Of a stretch of DNA of 64,000 nucleotides, positions 8,678 through 17,254 are shown piece after piece. Each line of letters begins with the position of its first letter. The first letter of the stretch is position 1. The stretch comes from JALOOX01 sp964557955 (lineage in GTDB: Bacteria > Desulfobacterota > Syntrophobacteria > Syntrophobacterales > Syntrophobacteraceae): NCBI GenBank assembly GCA_964557955.1, contig CAZLCS010000030.1, positions 1 through 64,000 on the forward strand, given 5' to 3'. A model generated the notes under the pieces. The model was given only the letters and a program-made list of their open reading frames with translations, had not been told where the DNA came from and did not search any database. The position numbers and the translations under genes were made by a program.

Positions 8678-9954
8678 ATATGAGAGAGTTTGAATATCTT
8701 AAAGAAGACTGGGCTGAAGAAAAGTCACTTGATGAAAAATTGAAAATAATCAATAAAATAGATGATGAGAAATATAAATCTCCTCCCTCTTCGTTTGATG
8801 CCAAGCGGACTCTTGCCTGGATATGGAAATCCATTCCATATACTGATGATATCTTGGGAAAAAATTGTAGAGATAGTGATGGTGTATTCAATATAAAGTC
8901 TAGAGATTATTTTTTTAAACTTAGGCGAAAAGCAATCTATAGATACTTAATTCAATGTGTTTCAGACGATCTGAATAGTAAATATTATTTTGCTACGAGA
9001 ATATTGAAAGGAAAATCAGAGAGGGCCAATGAGGTGCTCGATCCAGAAAAGGAAGTTGATTTTCTGATTAAAGATGAGGGAGAGTTAGATTTTTTCTTTT
9101 TTGATTCTTGTGACATTGATAAGAATAAAATGGATAACTCAGGCCAATTGCATATTCGCTTTCTTACCATTTGGTTTACAAGAAGATATGATTTATCTAC
9201 TGCTTGGTGGCTCAACAGAATGATGTGGCAGCATCTGCCCCAATGTACATTCCTCAAGACTGTCAGCAAGATCACTCCTCCACTCGTTCGGCAGGTCTCA
9301 AATAATTTTCTGTTACTAATAACTTTTCTAGCCATTTTTACGCCTCTTCTTCTTTACTTGTATGGTTATTTTCAACTTGGTTTCGCATGGGACGTGTTTC
9401 ACCATTCATCGATTTCCAGTATGTGTTATCAGGCACCTCTTGTCGTGGCATACACTGTTGCTGTTCTCTCACCGGTACTGATTTTGAACGAACAGGTTTA
9501 CCAGTTGATGCAGCTTCTTATCCCCCGCCTCGCGGCCTGCATTGTGGTAGGCTATGTTCCGCTGGTCATAACTGACGGAGCATGGGAGACTGTAACACTC
9601 CTCAGCCCCCTATCTGTTACATGTGTTTTTGTACTGTCACTCATCGGCTCTTTTGTCTATTTATTGATAGAAATGAGGAATAGGATTCGCCAACCTGGGA
9701 TAGCTTGGGGTCGAAGCGCCAAGGTTGTTATGATTGGGATTGGCTGGTCGTGGATAATAGGGCTCCTGCTCATGGATCTCCTGGGAAATGTCTTCAAATG
9801 CCGCCTGCCACGACTCAACACTATGCTCTGGGTGCCGGGCCTGTTTGGCGAAATCCCCGTCCTGGTGCTGTTGCTTTATATGCCCCTGGCTTTACTCCTG
9901 GGCATTTTCCTGCAGATCATCTGGGAAGAGAAGCCCATTACCGAGCCGCTTTGA
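8674..9954 (+). CDS. Six-helix membrane protein, candidate CARF-coupled effector
   Basis: Protein of 426 residues with no recognised family. Residues 1-205 are hydrophilic and probably cytosolic, with many Lys, Asp and Glu. The rest holds about six hydrophobic segments near 210-232, 252-271, 281-299, 309-333, 350-372 and 391-416. There is no signal peptide. It overlaps the CARF gene by 4 nt and lies inside the RAMP operon, so I infer that it is a membrane effector (pore, channel or depolarising protein) controlled by the CARF partner. The 5' half is very AT-rich (27-30% G+C by hand count at 8641-8700 and 8881-8940), while the 3' end is near 53%, a sign of transfer or mosaic replacement. Single-helix CARF-TM effectors such as Cam1 are known, but I do not recognise this polytopic two-gene form. 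Confidence 0.75.
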   Translation: MNMREFEYLKEDWAEEKSLDEKLKIINKIDDEKYKSPPSSFDAKRTLAWIWKSIPYTDDILGKNCRDSDGVFNIKSRDYFFKLRRKAIYRYLIQCVSDDLNSKYYFATRILKGKSERANEVLDPEKEVDFLIKDEGELDFFFFDSCDIDKNKMDNSGQLHIRFLTIWFTRRYDLSTAWWLNRMMWQHLPQCTFLKTVSKITPPLVRQVSNNFLLLITFLAIFTPLLLYLYGYFQLGFAWDVFHHSSISSMCYQAPLVVAYTVAVLSPVLILNEQVYQLMQLLIPRLAACIVVGYVPLVITDGAWETVTLLSPLSVTCVFVLSLIGSFVYLLIEMRNRIRQPGIAWGRSAKVVMIGIGWSWIIGLLLMDLLGNVFKCRLPRLNTMLWVPGLFGEIPVLVLLLYMPLALLLGIFLQIIWEEKPITEPL

Positions 9955-9968
9955 GGGAGGCTTTTGTC

Positions 9969-11750
9969 ATGAGTCCGTTTCCCGACAACAATCCCTACAA
10001 TTTCATTCCATTGGGTCCGCGGCTGCAGCTGCGCCAGGGGCTTCCATCGCACCGTCGGCTGGAGGGCCTGTCCGGGACCATCACCCTGCACCTGACCAAT
10101 GAGACCCCCATGCTCGTGGCTCAGCGGGTGAAACCCGAAGACGAAACCCCTCCCAAGCTCCAGAACTTCAAAATTGACGACCGGCCGGCCCTGCCCGGGA
10201 GCGCGTTGAAGGGGATGCTGCGTAGCGTCCTGGAAGCCGTCACTAATGCCTGTTTCGTCACTTTTGACGGCCGCAGTCTGGACTACCGCATGGCGGCTCA
10301 AGACGCCCTGCACCTGAGAGCCGGACGGATCACACGCATGCCCCAAGAGGACCAGGACGGCGAGATCGAGGAAATGGAGCGGGCATGGATCGCCATGTGC
10401 GGCAAACCCAGGCAAGTGAATGCTATCATCCGGGGAAGGCAAAGATCCGTAATGCTTGAATCGATTCCGGATGCGGTGGTCAGCGGCCAGGAGGTATGGG
10501 TACAATCCACAGCCGCCGAAGGCTACATCAATTCCAGGGGAAAGCTGCTCAGCGCACGCACGGGCGCGTTCAACCTGGTGACGGCCGTTTCATCGACTCC
10601 TGTGACCGGCTACAGTCGGGCGGTTTACAAAATCACCGCCGAGAGCATTCCCAACATAAAAAAGAGGGAGCGAGTCTTCATCTGTAAGGATGACGCGCCA
10701 CGTTACTCGTTCAATGCCGACGAAGTGGGGGACTACCAAGAGATCTTGGACGGCCAGTTGCAGGAGCACAAGAAACGGGGTGGATTTGATCTGACCGAAC
10801 ACCGCCCATTGTCGGTAGGTGCCCTGGTGTATTTCCTGGTGGAAGGAGACCGTGCAGTGCGCCTCAGCCGGGTGGAGATTCCACGCACCCATTACCGTAC
10901 CGGCAGGCAAGCCCTGCTGCCCGCAATGTACCATAAGTGCAGCACCCCCGAGAGCCTTTGCGCCGCCTGCCGGCTGTTCGGCTTTGTAGCGGACATCCAC
11001 GCCAGTAAGGGACGGGTCACCGTTACCGACGCCAAGTGGCTCCATGGTCGGGGCGAGCACGACAGGTTCTTTCCGCTGAAAGTCCTTGGAGAGCCGCATC
11101 CAACCTCCTGCAATTTCTATCTAAAGGACCCGGACGATCCAAACCGGGTCAGAAACTACGACGGCCTGCCCATCCTTGATGGCCGGGGAAAGTTGGGGCC
11201 GGACGCGGGTCGGGTTGAACTGCGGGGTCGTAAGTTTTATTACCACCATCCCTGCAGTGAATGGTCGACCTACAAGTGTGCCGAACCGCAGCGGTTCCGC
11301 AATGTACTGAATCAAGTGAAACCCCTGAAACCGCAAAACACTTTTGAGTTTCGCGTACACTTCCGCAACCTCGGCAACGTCGAACTGGGGCTGTTGCTCC
11401 ACTGCCTGGTTCTGGAGAGCAACCTGCGTCATAAACTGGGATTGGCCAAGGCCGTCGGTTTCGGTACGGTCAAGATCGAATGCCGGTCACTGTTGGTCAG
11501 CCGGGATGGTGATCGTTATGCTTCCCTCACCAGTGCGCCAAGAGATGAAACGGGTAACATCGATGCCTTCATCGCTGCTTTCAAGTCCGCCGTGGTCAAC
11601 TGCAATGCTGAAGGTGTAGGTTTTGACGACCTGGAAAACGTTCGGAAACTGAGAAGGATCCTGGATCCATCACAAGCACCGGCCAACATGAGGTATCCGG
11701 GTTTTGAGTGGTACGCGCGCAGCCGGAACGTCGCTTTGCCGTTGCTTTGA
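9969..11750 (+). CDS. TIGR03986-like RAMP protein (second copy)
   Basis: RAMP protein of 593 residues. It opens with DNNPYNFIPLGPRLQL, the hallmark of the TIGR03986 family, then LPGSALKGMLRSVLEAV (RAMP Cas7 motif), a long central insertion (about residues 120-310), LCAACRLFGF, a GRKFYYHHP segment also seen in the copy at 6370, and LGLAKAVGFGTVKI. ATG 9969 follows GAGGGAGG and comes 14 nt after the membrane-protein stop; the frame is open further upstream but has no better start. Together with 6370-7959 it brackets the CARF/membrane-protein pair, so the pair seems to have been inserted into a formerly continuous RAMP operon, or the RAMP gene was duplicated around it. Confidence 0.8.
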   Translation: MSPFPDNNPYNFIPLGPRLQLRQGLPSHRRLEGLSGTITLHLTNETPMLVAQRVKPEDETPPKLQNFKIDDRPALPGSALKGMLRSVLEAVTNACFVTFDGRSLDYRMAAQDALHLRAGRITRMPQEDQDGEIEEMERAWIAMCGKPRQVNAIIRGRQRSVMLESIPDAVVSGQEVWVQSTAAEGYINSRGKLLSARTGAFNLVTAVSSTPVTGYSRAVYKITAESIPNIKKRERVFICKDDAPRYSFNADEVGDYQEILDGQLQEHKKRGGFDLTEHRPLSVGALVYFLVEGDRAVRLSRVEIPRTHYRTGRQALLPAMYHKCSTPESLCAACRLFGFVADIHASKGRVTVTDAKWLHGRGEHDRFFPLKVLGEPHPTSCNFYLKDPDDPNRVRNYDGLPILDGRGKLGPDAGRVELRGRKFYYHHPCSEWSTYKCAEPQRFRNVLNQVKPLKPQNTFEFRVHFRNLGNVELGLLLHCLVLESNLRHKLGLAKAVGFGTVKIECRSLLVSRDGDRYASLTSAPRDETGNIDAFIAAFKSAVVNCNAEGVGFDDLENVRKLRRILDPSQAPANMRYPGFEWYARSRNVALPLL

Positions 11751-11820
11751 AAATTCTACTTTGCCACATTTCGCAGTAGGTTATTGAGCCTTCGCTCTCT
11801 GTGCAGGTTGCGTTTGATAA

Positions 11821-12030
11821 GACAAAGAGATTATTCGATTTGGAAGCTGTCTATTTAGATTTGGCGCCCTCGATTCGGCCACGGACATCCAATATGTCGA
11901 GCAGAAACAGTACGGTGTAATCCCGCTTGGAATTACCCCCGAAATCGTATTGGACAAGATGGGAGAGTACCTGCTGGAGCTTTACAGCAGCCTCCGCAAG
12001 CCGAAGGACACATCCCGAAATGGCGGCTAG
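11821..12030 (+). pseudogene. Remnant of a coding gene upstream of csx3-like gene
   Basis: An open frame of 69 codons with protein-like composition (GVIPLGITPEIVLDKMGEYL and following residues) starts directly after two in-frame stops and has no usable start codon or ribosome binding site. It ends in TAG at 12028-12030, overlapping the ATG of the Csx3-like gene by 11 nt, as coupled genes do. I read it as the surviving 3' end of a gene that once preceded csx3. I do not recognise the family. The 70 bases before it (11751-11820) hold nothing I can identify. Confidence 0.5.
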
Positions 12031-12277
12031 GGTGGAGATGGATTTGGGCGGCTTTTTCGATTCTGTCGCAAAGCTTGCTTCCCTGCCTGACTACCTCGTG
12101 AAGGCACAGATATTGGCCGGCGAGGGGAACGACGTGGTGCTGACGGGAAAGGCGCCGGTCTGGTTGTATCTCAAGGTGGCGCATGCTCTCCATGGCAAGG
12201 CCAGGCGGCTGATCTACCGCTCTCCGGTGACCGGGGATGTCGTGATCTTTGATCACGATCCCTTCGATGAACCCTGA
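12020..12277 (+). CDS. csx3: Csx3-like protein (putative ring nuclease, Crn3 family)
   Basis: Small protein of 85 residues. The segment DVVLTGKAPVWLYLKVAHAL matches the Csx3 pattern in which a strand ends in a Gly-[Lys/Arg]-x-P-[VI]-W-L-Y motif followed by a helix, and the C-terminus has a strand leading to FDHDPF. Csx3 proteins are about 80-110 residues and associate with type III systems; some (Crn3) degrade cyclic tetra-adenylate and so switch off the response. ATG 12020 gives the typical family length; ATG 12035 is possible. The gene lies between the interference operon and the adaptation genes. The assignment is by motif and context; catalytic residues were not checked against a structure. 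Confidence 0.65.
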   Translation: MAARVEMDLGGFFDSVAKLASLPDYLVKAQILAGEGNDVVLTGKAPVWLYLKVAHALHGKARRLIYRSPVTGDVVIFDHDPFDEP

Positions 12278-12448
12278 GCCCGAAAAATTCTTCATCGCTT
12301 CACTTCCCGGCAGCTGCGTTTGGGCCACCTCGTCATTCAGAGCGCACTGGCTTGCCCAAGTTTTCTTCCGATTCAGGTGGCTGCTTTTGCGGACGAGCAA
12401 TCTGCACAAATGAGCCGGTTTGCTTCAGGACCTGGGAGGGGCTTCCAA

Positions 12449-13387
12449 ATGATGCGATGGGTGGCCGAAATGGGGAATCTTCGGCGGGGCTTCGAGCGCG
12501 TTGCAGCTTCTCGCGGGATGGCCGGTGTGGACGGGGTGTCCATCGCCGGTTACCGAAGGGACCTGGAGCTGAACCTCCGCAGGCTTGCGTGCGAGCTGGC
12601 TGAAGGCACGTATGTGCCGCTCCCGCTTCTGCGCTTCCTGGTGGCCAAGTCGGATGGCTCCCCGCGTGCGCTTTCGGTGCCGGCCGTCCGGGACCGTGTG
12701 GCTCAGGCTGCGGTCGCGAATGTCCTGGAGCCTCTTTTCGAGGCGCAATTCGAGGATGTGAGCTTCGCCTATCGAAAGGGGCGTTCCGTCCGGCTTGCCG
12801 CCCTGCGCATCAGGGAGCTCCGGGAAAAGGGATACCGGTACGTCCTGGAGGCCGACATTGACTCCTTCTTCGACGAAATCGACCAGGGCCTGCTCATGCG
12901 GAAGATCTCGTCCATCGTGGAGGACCCGGGAATCCTTCGCCTCCTGAATCGATGGATCAAGGCGGAGGTCTACGACGGGAAGTCGCTCTTTACGCAGCTC
13001 AGGGGCATTCCCCAGGGTACGGTGGTCAGCCCCATGATGGCGAATTTTTTCCTGGATGAGCTGGATGAGATCATGCTGGCCCGAGGGTTTCAACTGGTGC
13101 GCTACGCGGATGATTTCGTCGTCCTGACGCGTTCCGCTTCGGAAGCTCAGGCGGCGCTGGAGCTGACCGGGGAGGTGATGGAGCGTCTCAACCTGGCCCT
13201 CGACGACGAAGACACGCGCATCACCAGCTTTGAGCTGGGCTTCCGCTACCTCGGGCTCACCTTCCTGGGAGACAGCATCTTTGCTCCATTCGACCGCCCG
13301 CCGAAGGAGAGGCGAATCCTTTACATGCCGCCGCCGCTGGATCTTGCCCGTTACCGGGCCGGCAGGTGGTGCGTTGAAGATCGATGA
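12449..13387 (+). CDS. CRISPR-associated reverse transcriptase, free-standing
   Basis: Reverse transcriptase of 312 residues. The core blocks are in order: ADIDSFFDEID (136-146, first catalytic Asp), GIPQGTVVSPMMANFFLDEL (186-205), and YADD (219-222, catalytic Asp pair) in RYADDFVVLTRS. There is no maturase (X) or endonuclease domain, so this is not a mobile group II intron protein; it matches RTs that serve spacer acquisition in type III loci. ATG 12449 is chosen because GGGAGGGG lies 7 nt upstream; the frame is open further upstream, and ATG 12410 is an alternative. Unlike the well-known RT-Cas1 fusions, it stops 9 nt before a separate cas1 gene. Capture of RNA-derived spacers is possible by analogy. 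Confidence 0.88.
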   Translation: MMRWVAEMGNLRRGFERVAASRGMAGVDGVSIAGYRRDLELNLRRLACELAEGTYVPLPLLRFLVAKSDGSPRALSVPAVRDRVAQAAVANVLEPLFEAQFEDVSFAYRKGRSVRLAALRIRELREKGYRYVLEADIDSFFDEIDQGLLMRKISSIVEDPGILRLLNRWIKAEVYDGKSLFTQLRGIPQGTVVSPMMANFFLDELDEIMLARGFQLVRYADDFVVLTRSASEAQAALELTGEVMERLNLALDDEDTRITSFELGFRYLGLTFLGDSIFAPFDRPPKERRILYMPPPLDLARYRAGRWCVEDR

Positions 13388-13396
13388 GGTGAGGCC

Positions 13397-14395
13397 ATGG
13401 CGTATCTCTATGTCACGGAGCAGGGGGCGGTGCTGAAGAAGACGGGCCTGCGGATCGTGGTCGAAAAGGACAACGAGACGCTCCTGGACATCCCTGTCTC
13501 CAAGATCGAGGGGGTCCTGATCTTCGGGAACGTGCAGTTCACGACCCAGGCGCTTCAGCTGCTCCTGGAAAACGGGATCGAAATGGCGGTCCTGACAAGC
13601 CATGGACGCCTCCTGGGGCAGATCACCGCACCGGCAACCAAGAATATCGACCTCCGACGGGCGCAGTACGCACGCTACGGAGAGGATGCTTTTGTCCGGG
13701 GTTTGTCCCGCGCCGTCGTGCTGGCCAAAATGCAGAATGGGCTCGAGCTGGTGAGGGAGTTTTCCCACAATCATCCCGAAACCGAGCTGGACCCCATGGT
13801 CTCCCGTCTCAAGGAGCTGAGCTCCCGCATGGAGAGTCAGGCGGAGCAGTCGGAGCTCCTGGGAATCGAGGGGCTGGCCGCGCGTTACTATTTCGAGGCT
13901 TTTGCCCGCATGGTCCGACACACGTTTCGGTTCGAGGGAAGAAAGCGGCGGCCGGCTCCGGACCCGGTCAACGCGCTACTTTCCCTCGGGTATACCCTGG
14001 TCTACAATGAAATCGGGGCTCTCCTCGACGGGATGGGCTTCGACCCTTACCTGGGGTTTTTCCATAAGCCCCATTACGGCCATGCGACCCTCGCTTCGGA
14101 CATGCTCGAGGAATTCAGGAGTCCGCTGGTGGACCGGTTCACCCTCTTCCTCATCAACAACAGGATCTTGTCACAGGCGGATTTCAGCTTTCATGCGCCC
14201 TCGGGAGGCGTTTACCTGGGAGATGCGAGCCGTGGCCGGTATTTCAGGGAATTCGACCGCTTCATCAACCGCCCCATGTCCACCGAGGAAGGTGAGGAGC
14301 GGAGCTTCCGGCAGCTGTTCCGGCGGCAGGCCGAACGGATGAGAGAAGCCGTCTTGTCGGGTCAGGCTTACCTCCCTTACCGCTTCATCTGGTAG
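13397..14395 (+). CDS. cas1: Cas1 integrase
   Basis: Cas1 of 332 residues, the metal-dependent integrase that inserts new spacers together with Cas2. The N-terminal beta domain starts MAYLYVTEQGAVLKKTG. The catalytic helical domain carries Glu158 (LLGIEGLAARYYFEAF), His223 (FFHKPHYGHATLASDM) and Asp235, which match the family's Glu/His/Asp set. Length is normal. A GAGGTGAG site precedes ATG 13397, only 9 nt after the RT stop, and cas2 follows without a gap, so RT, cas1 and cas2 form one adaptation operon. No frameshift or missing residue is apparent. Confidence 0.97.
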   Translation: MAYLYVTEQGAVLKKTGLRIVVEKDNETLLDIPVSKIEGVLIFGNVQFTTQALQLLLENGIEMAVLTSHGRLLGQITAPATKNIDLRRAQYARYGEDAFVRGLSRAVVLAKMQNGLELVREFSHNHPETELDPMVSRLKELSSRMESQAEQSELLGIEGLAARYYFEAFARMVRHTFRFEGRKRRPAPDPVNALLSLGYTLVYNEIGALLDGMGFDPYLGFFHKPHYGHATLASDMLEEFRSPLVDRFTLFLINNRILSQADFSFHAPSGGVYLGDASRGRYFREFDRFINRPMSTEEGEERSFRQLFRRQAERMREAVLSGQAYLPYRFIW

Positions 14396-14401
14396 GTGAT
14401 C

Positions 14402-14677
14402 ATGTTCTACACCGTCTGCTATGACATCCCGGACGATCGGCGAAGGCTGCGGGTCATGAAGACCCTGAAGGATTATGGGACCAGGGTGCAATACTCGGTA
14501 TTCGAGGCCACACTGGGCCCGGATGAGCTGGAGAGGCTCCAGCATCGACTGAAAAGGATTCTGGACGAGAAGGAGGATTCCGTGCGATTCTATCCCCTGT
14601 GCATGACCTGCGCGGGTCAGATCGGAATCCTGGGGCAGGGGGTGGTGACGGAAGATCCCGAAATCATTGTGATTTAG
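14402..14677 (+). CDS. cas2: Cas2 adaptation protein
   Basis: Cas2 of 91 residues with the ferredoxin-like opening MFYTVCYDIPDDRRRLRVMK; the conserved Asp after the first strand is at YDIPDD. It forms the Cas1-Cas2 integration complex. ATG 14402 fits the AGGTGATC sequence just before it, which matches the 3' end of 16S rRNA; a GTG at 14396, directly after the cas1 stop, would add two residues. It is the last gene before the array, with the leader downstream. Confidence 0.95.
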   Translation: MFYTVCYDIPDDRRRLRVMKTLKDYGTRVQYSVFEATLGPDELERLQHRLKRILDEKEDSVRFYPLCMTCAGQIGILGQGVVTEDPEIIVI

Positions 14678-14866
14678 AGGGATTGAATGAAAAGTGAATT
14701 TTGGGGGGAGGTTACCGTACATGGGCAATTCCTTGCTGAAAGTGGGTTTACGGAACAAGTCACCGACTTTTGGGCTTGAATTTGGGCATGGGATCGACCG
14801 CTTGTGGGGAGGTTACCGTTTTGGGCCTCGCAAAGCCAGGCCGGGCCTGCCTCGGGAGGTGCCAGG
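14678..14866 (+). promoter_or_regulatory. CRISPR leader
   Basis: The 189 bases between cas2 and the first repeat have no convincing gene. The position next to cas2, and the decayed repeat at the other end of the array, show that this is the leader side where new spacers enter and pre-crRNA transcription starts. It contains a perfect 14-bp direct repeat, annotated separately. I could not pick a confident -10/-35 pair. Confidence 0.7.
14705..14819 (+). repeat. 14-bp direct repeat pair in CRISPR leader
   Basis: GGGGAGGTTACCGT occurs perfectly at 14705-14718 and 14806-14819, start to start 101 bp, the second ending 47 bp before the first CRISPR repeat. The core GGTTACC is a palindrome around its central T. 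Such a pair could be a binding site for a leader-recognition factor or Cas1-Cas2, or a transcription regulator; the role is inference. Confidence 0.6.
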
Positions 14867-15054
14867 GTTGCAGCGATAAGAAGAGCCTTCGGGCGATTGA
14901 GACTGTCTGAAATCTGGGCCGACGACGGATCGCAATACTGGGGTTGCAGCGATAAGAAGAGCCTTCGGGCGATTGAGACTCGTGACGCGACCTCGATCCA
15001 AACAAGGTTGTCTCGGTTGCAGCGATAAGAAGAGCCTTCGGGCGATTGAGACTT

Positions 15055-15154
15055 NNNNNNNNNNNNNNNNNNNNNNNNNNNNNNNNNNNNNNNNNNNNNN
15101 NNNNNNNNNNNNNNNNNNNNNNNNNNNNNNNNNNNNNNNNNNNNNNNNNNNNNN
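15055..15154. other. Assembly gap (100 N) in CRISPR array
   Basis: One hundred N of nominal length. The left contig ends two bases into a spacer and the right contig starts exactly at a repeat. Unknown numbers of repeat-spacer units may be missing. Confidence 0.99.
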
Positions 15155-17154
15155 GTTGCAGCGATAAGAAGAGCCTTCGGGCGATTGAGACTTTCTTTCA
15201 GTGGCCACGGGAAGTTATGGAGAAAGTACAGTTGCAGCGATAAGAAGAGCCTTCGGGCGATTGAGACACAGTAAATCCGCGAAGATATGTTAGGGGTAGC
15301 CGGAGTTGCAGCGATAAGAAGAGCCTTCGGGCGATTGAGACTTTTCCATCCGGACGCTGATGAAGCCGCCAATCTTCAGTTGCAGCGATAAGAAGAGCCT
15401 TCGGGCGATTGAGACTTTTTGGATAATGCGGCGACGGACCTGGAAATGATCGGGTTGCAGCGATAAGAAGAGCCTTCGGGCGATTGAGACTGAGCGTGAG
15501 TCCGCAGGGAACGGTCAATTCTGAGCCTCGTTGCAGCGATAAGAAGAGCCTTCGGGCGATTGAGACCAGAATCGGTGGGGCGTCTAGATTGACCTTGATG
15601 GTCGGTTGCAGCGATAAGAAGAGCCTTCGGGCGATTGAGACGCCGACTTCCAGAATCATCAATTCCGGGTTGTCGGTCAGTTGCAGCGATAAGAAGAGCC
15701 TTCGGGCGATTGAGACTTCTAGGCTCATTGCTTTCTCATCCCTTCTTGTTGTTGGGTTGCAGCGATAAGAAGAGCCTTCGGGCGATTGAGACTGAGTTCC
15801 TTGGCGGGAGTGTTAACGGGAATTGAAAGTTGCAGCGATAAGAAGAGCCTTCGGGCGATTGAGACTTTTCAGTCTTTTCTTCAGGTGATCAATTTTGTTT
15901 TGGGTTGCAGCGATAAGAAGAGCCTTCGGGCGATTGAGACTCTCCAAGGTCAGCCCGATACCCGAGGTTATTGAAAGTTGCAGCGATAAGAAGAGCCTTC
16001 GGGCGATTGAGACTTCTTTTGTCCTCCTAAATCAGGTGTGTGGGTTTTTTTGTGTTGCAGCGATAAGAAGAGCCTTCGGGCGATTGAGACATAGCGGATT
16101 GCCAGAATCATCGCCTGATGTGATTTGTTGCAGCGATAAGAAGAGCCTTCGGGCGATTGAGACTCCACTGTGGTAATAGGGAGTGCCAGCACAACCAAAT
16201 GTTGCAGCGATAAGAAGAGCCTTCGGGCGATTGAGACTCCAGGGCGCGGTAAATAATGGATGGGGCTATTCCTGCGTTGCAGCGATAAGAAGAGCCTTCG
16301 GGCGATTGAGACTGAATCCCTTATTATTCGTTCTGAACATATGAGAAAAGTTGCAGCGATAAGAAGAGCCTTCGGGCGATTGAGACGCGATAAATAAAGC
16401 CAGTCCCTCCTCCACCACTGGGTTGCAGCGATAAGAAGAGCCTTCGGGCGATTGAGACCTTTCCTCCGGTTACGCCTTTAATCTTCGCCAAGAAAAAGTT
16501 GCAGCGATAAGAAGAGCCTTCGGGCGATTGAGACCCAATAGTTGTCGCCGTTTCCCACAAGAGCCACGCCCTGTTGCAGCGATAAGAAGAGCCTTCGGGC
16601 GATTGAGACTAGTCAGTTTATGAATGTTGTCAGTGCCTTCATAAGTAAGTTGCAGCGATAAGAAGAGCCTTCGGGCGATTGAGACTCTATCCTGTGCGCG
16701 TATAGGGAGTCGCAACATCCATATTGTTGCAGCGATAAGAAGAGCCTTCGGGCGATTGAGACTGTTCGCTCGAACAAGATCGCTCAATTCTTGCTCGGGG
16801 TTGCAGCGATAAGAAGAGCCTTCGGGCGATTGAGACCTCCAGCCAGACATAGTATCCTCCTTGACATTTAATCAAGTTGCAGCGATAAGAAGAGCCTTCG
16901 GGCGATTGAGACATATTGTACCGACTCGTGACCCACAGAACGCGAGTCCAGTTGCAGCGATAAGAAGAGCCTTCGGGCGATTGAGACTTTCTCAAGCTTT
17001 GTAAAGTCCTTATGAAATTCGGCAAGGTTGCAGCGATAAGAAGAGCCTTCGGGCGATTGAGACAAATGTTAGGTTCATTGGATTGATTCCTTTTCTTTTC
17101 AGTTGCAGCGATAAGAAGAGCCTTCGGGCGATTGAGACTTTCTCAAGCTTTGTA

Positions 17155-17254
17155 NNNNNNNNNNNNNNNNNNNNNNNNNNNNNNNNNNNNNNNNNNNNNN
17201 NNNNNNNNNNNNNNNNNNNNNNNNNNNNNNNNNNNNNNNNNNNNNNNNNNNNNN
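17155..17254. other. Assembly gap (100 N) inside a duplicated spacer
   Basis: The left flank (16 nt, 17139-17154) and the right flank (18 nt, 17255-17272) equal the first 16 and last 18 bases of the 39-nt spacer at 16988-17026. The gap therefore seems to fall inside a second copy of that spacer, with only 5 bases unaccounted for if the copy is exact. Confidence 0.97.

Noticed and set aside
12320..13387. Group II intron with its encoded reverse transcriptase
   Set aside because: No maturase or endonuclease domain and no intron RNA structure is seen; the gene abuts cas1, as CRISPR RTs do.
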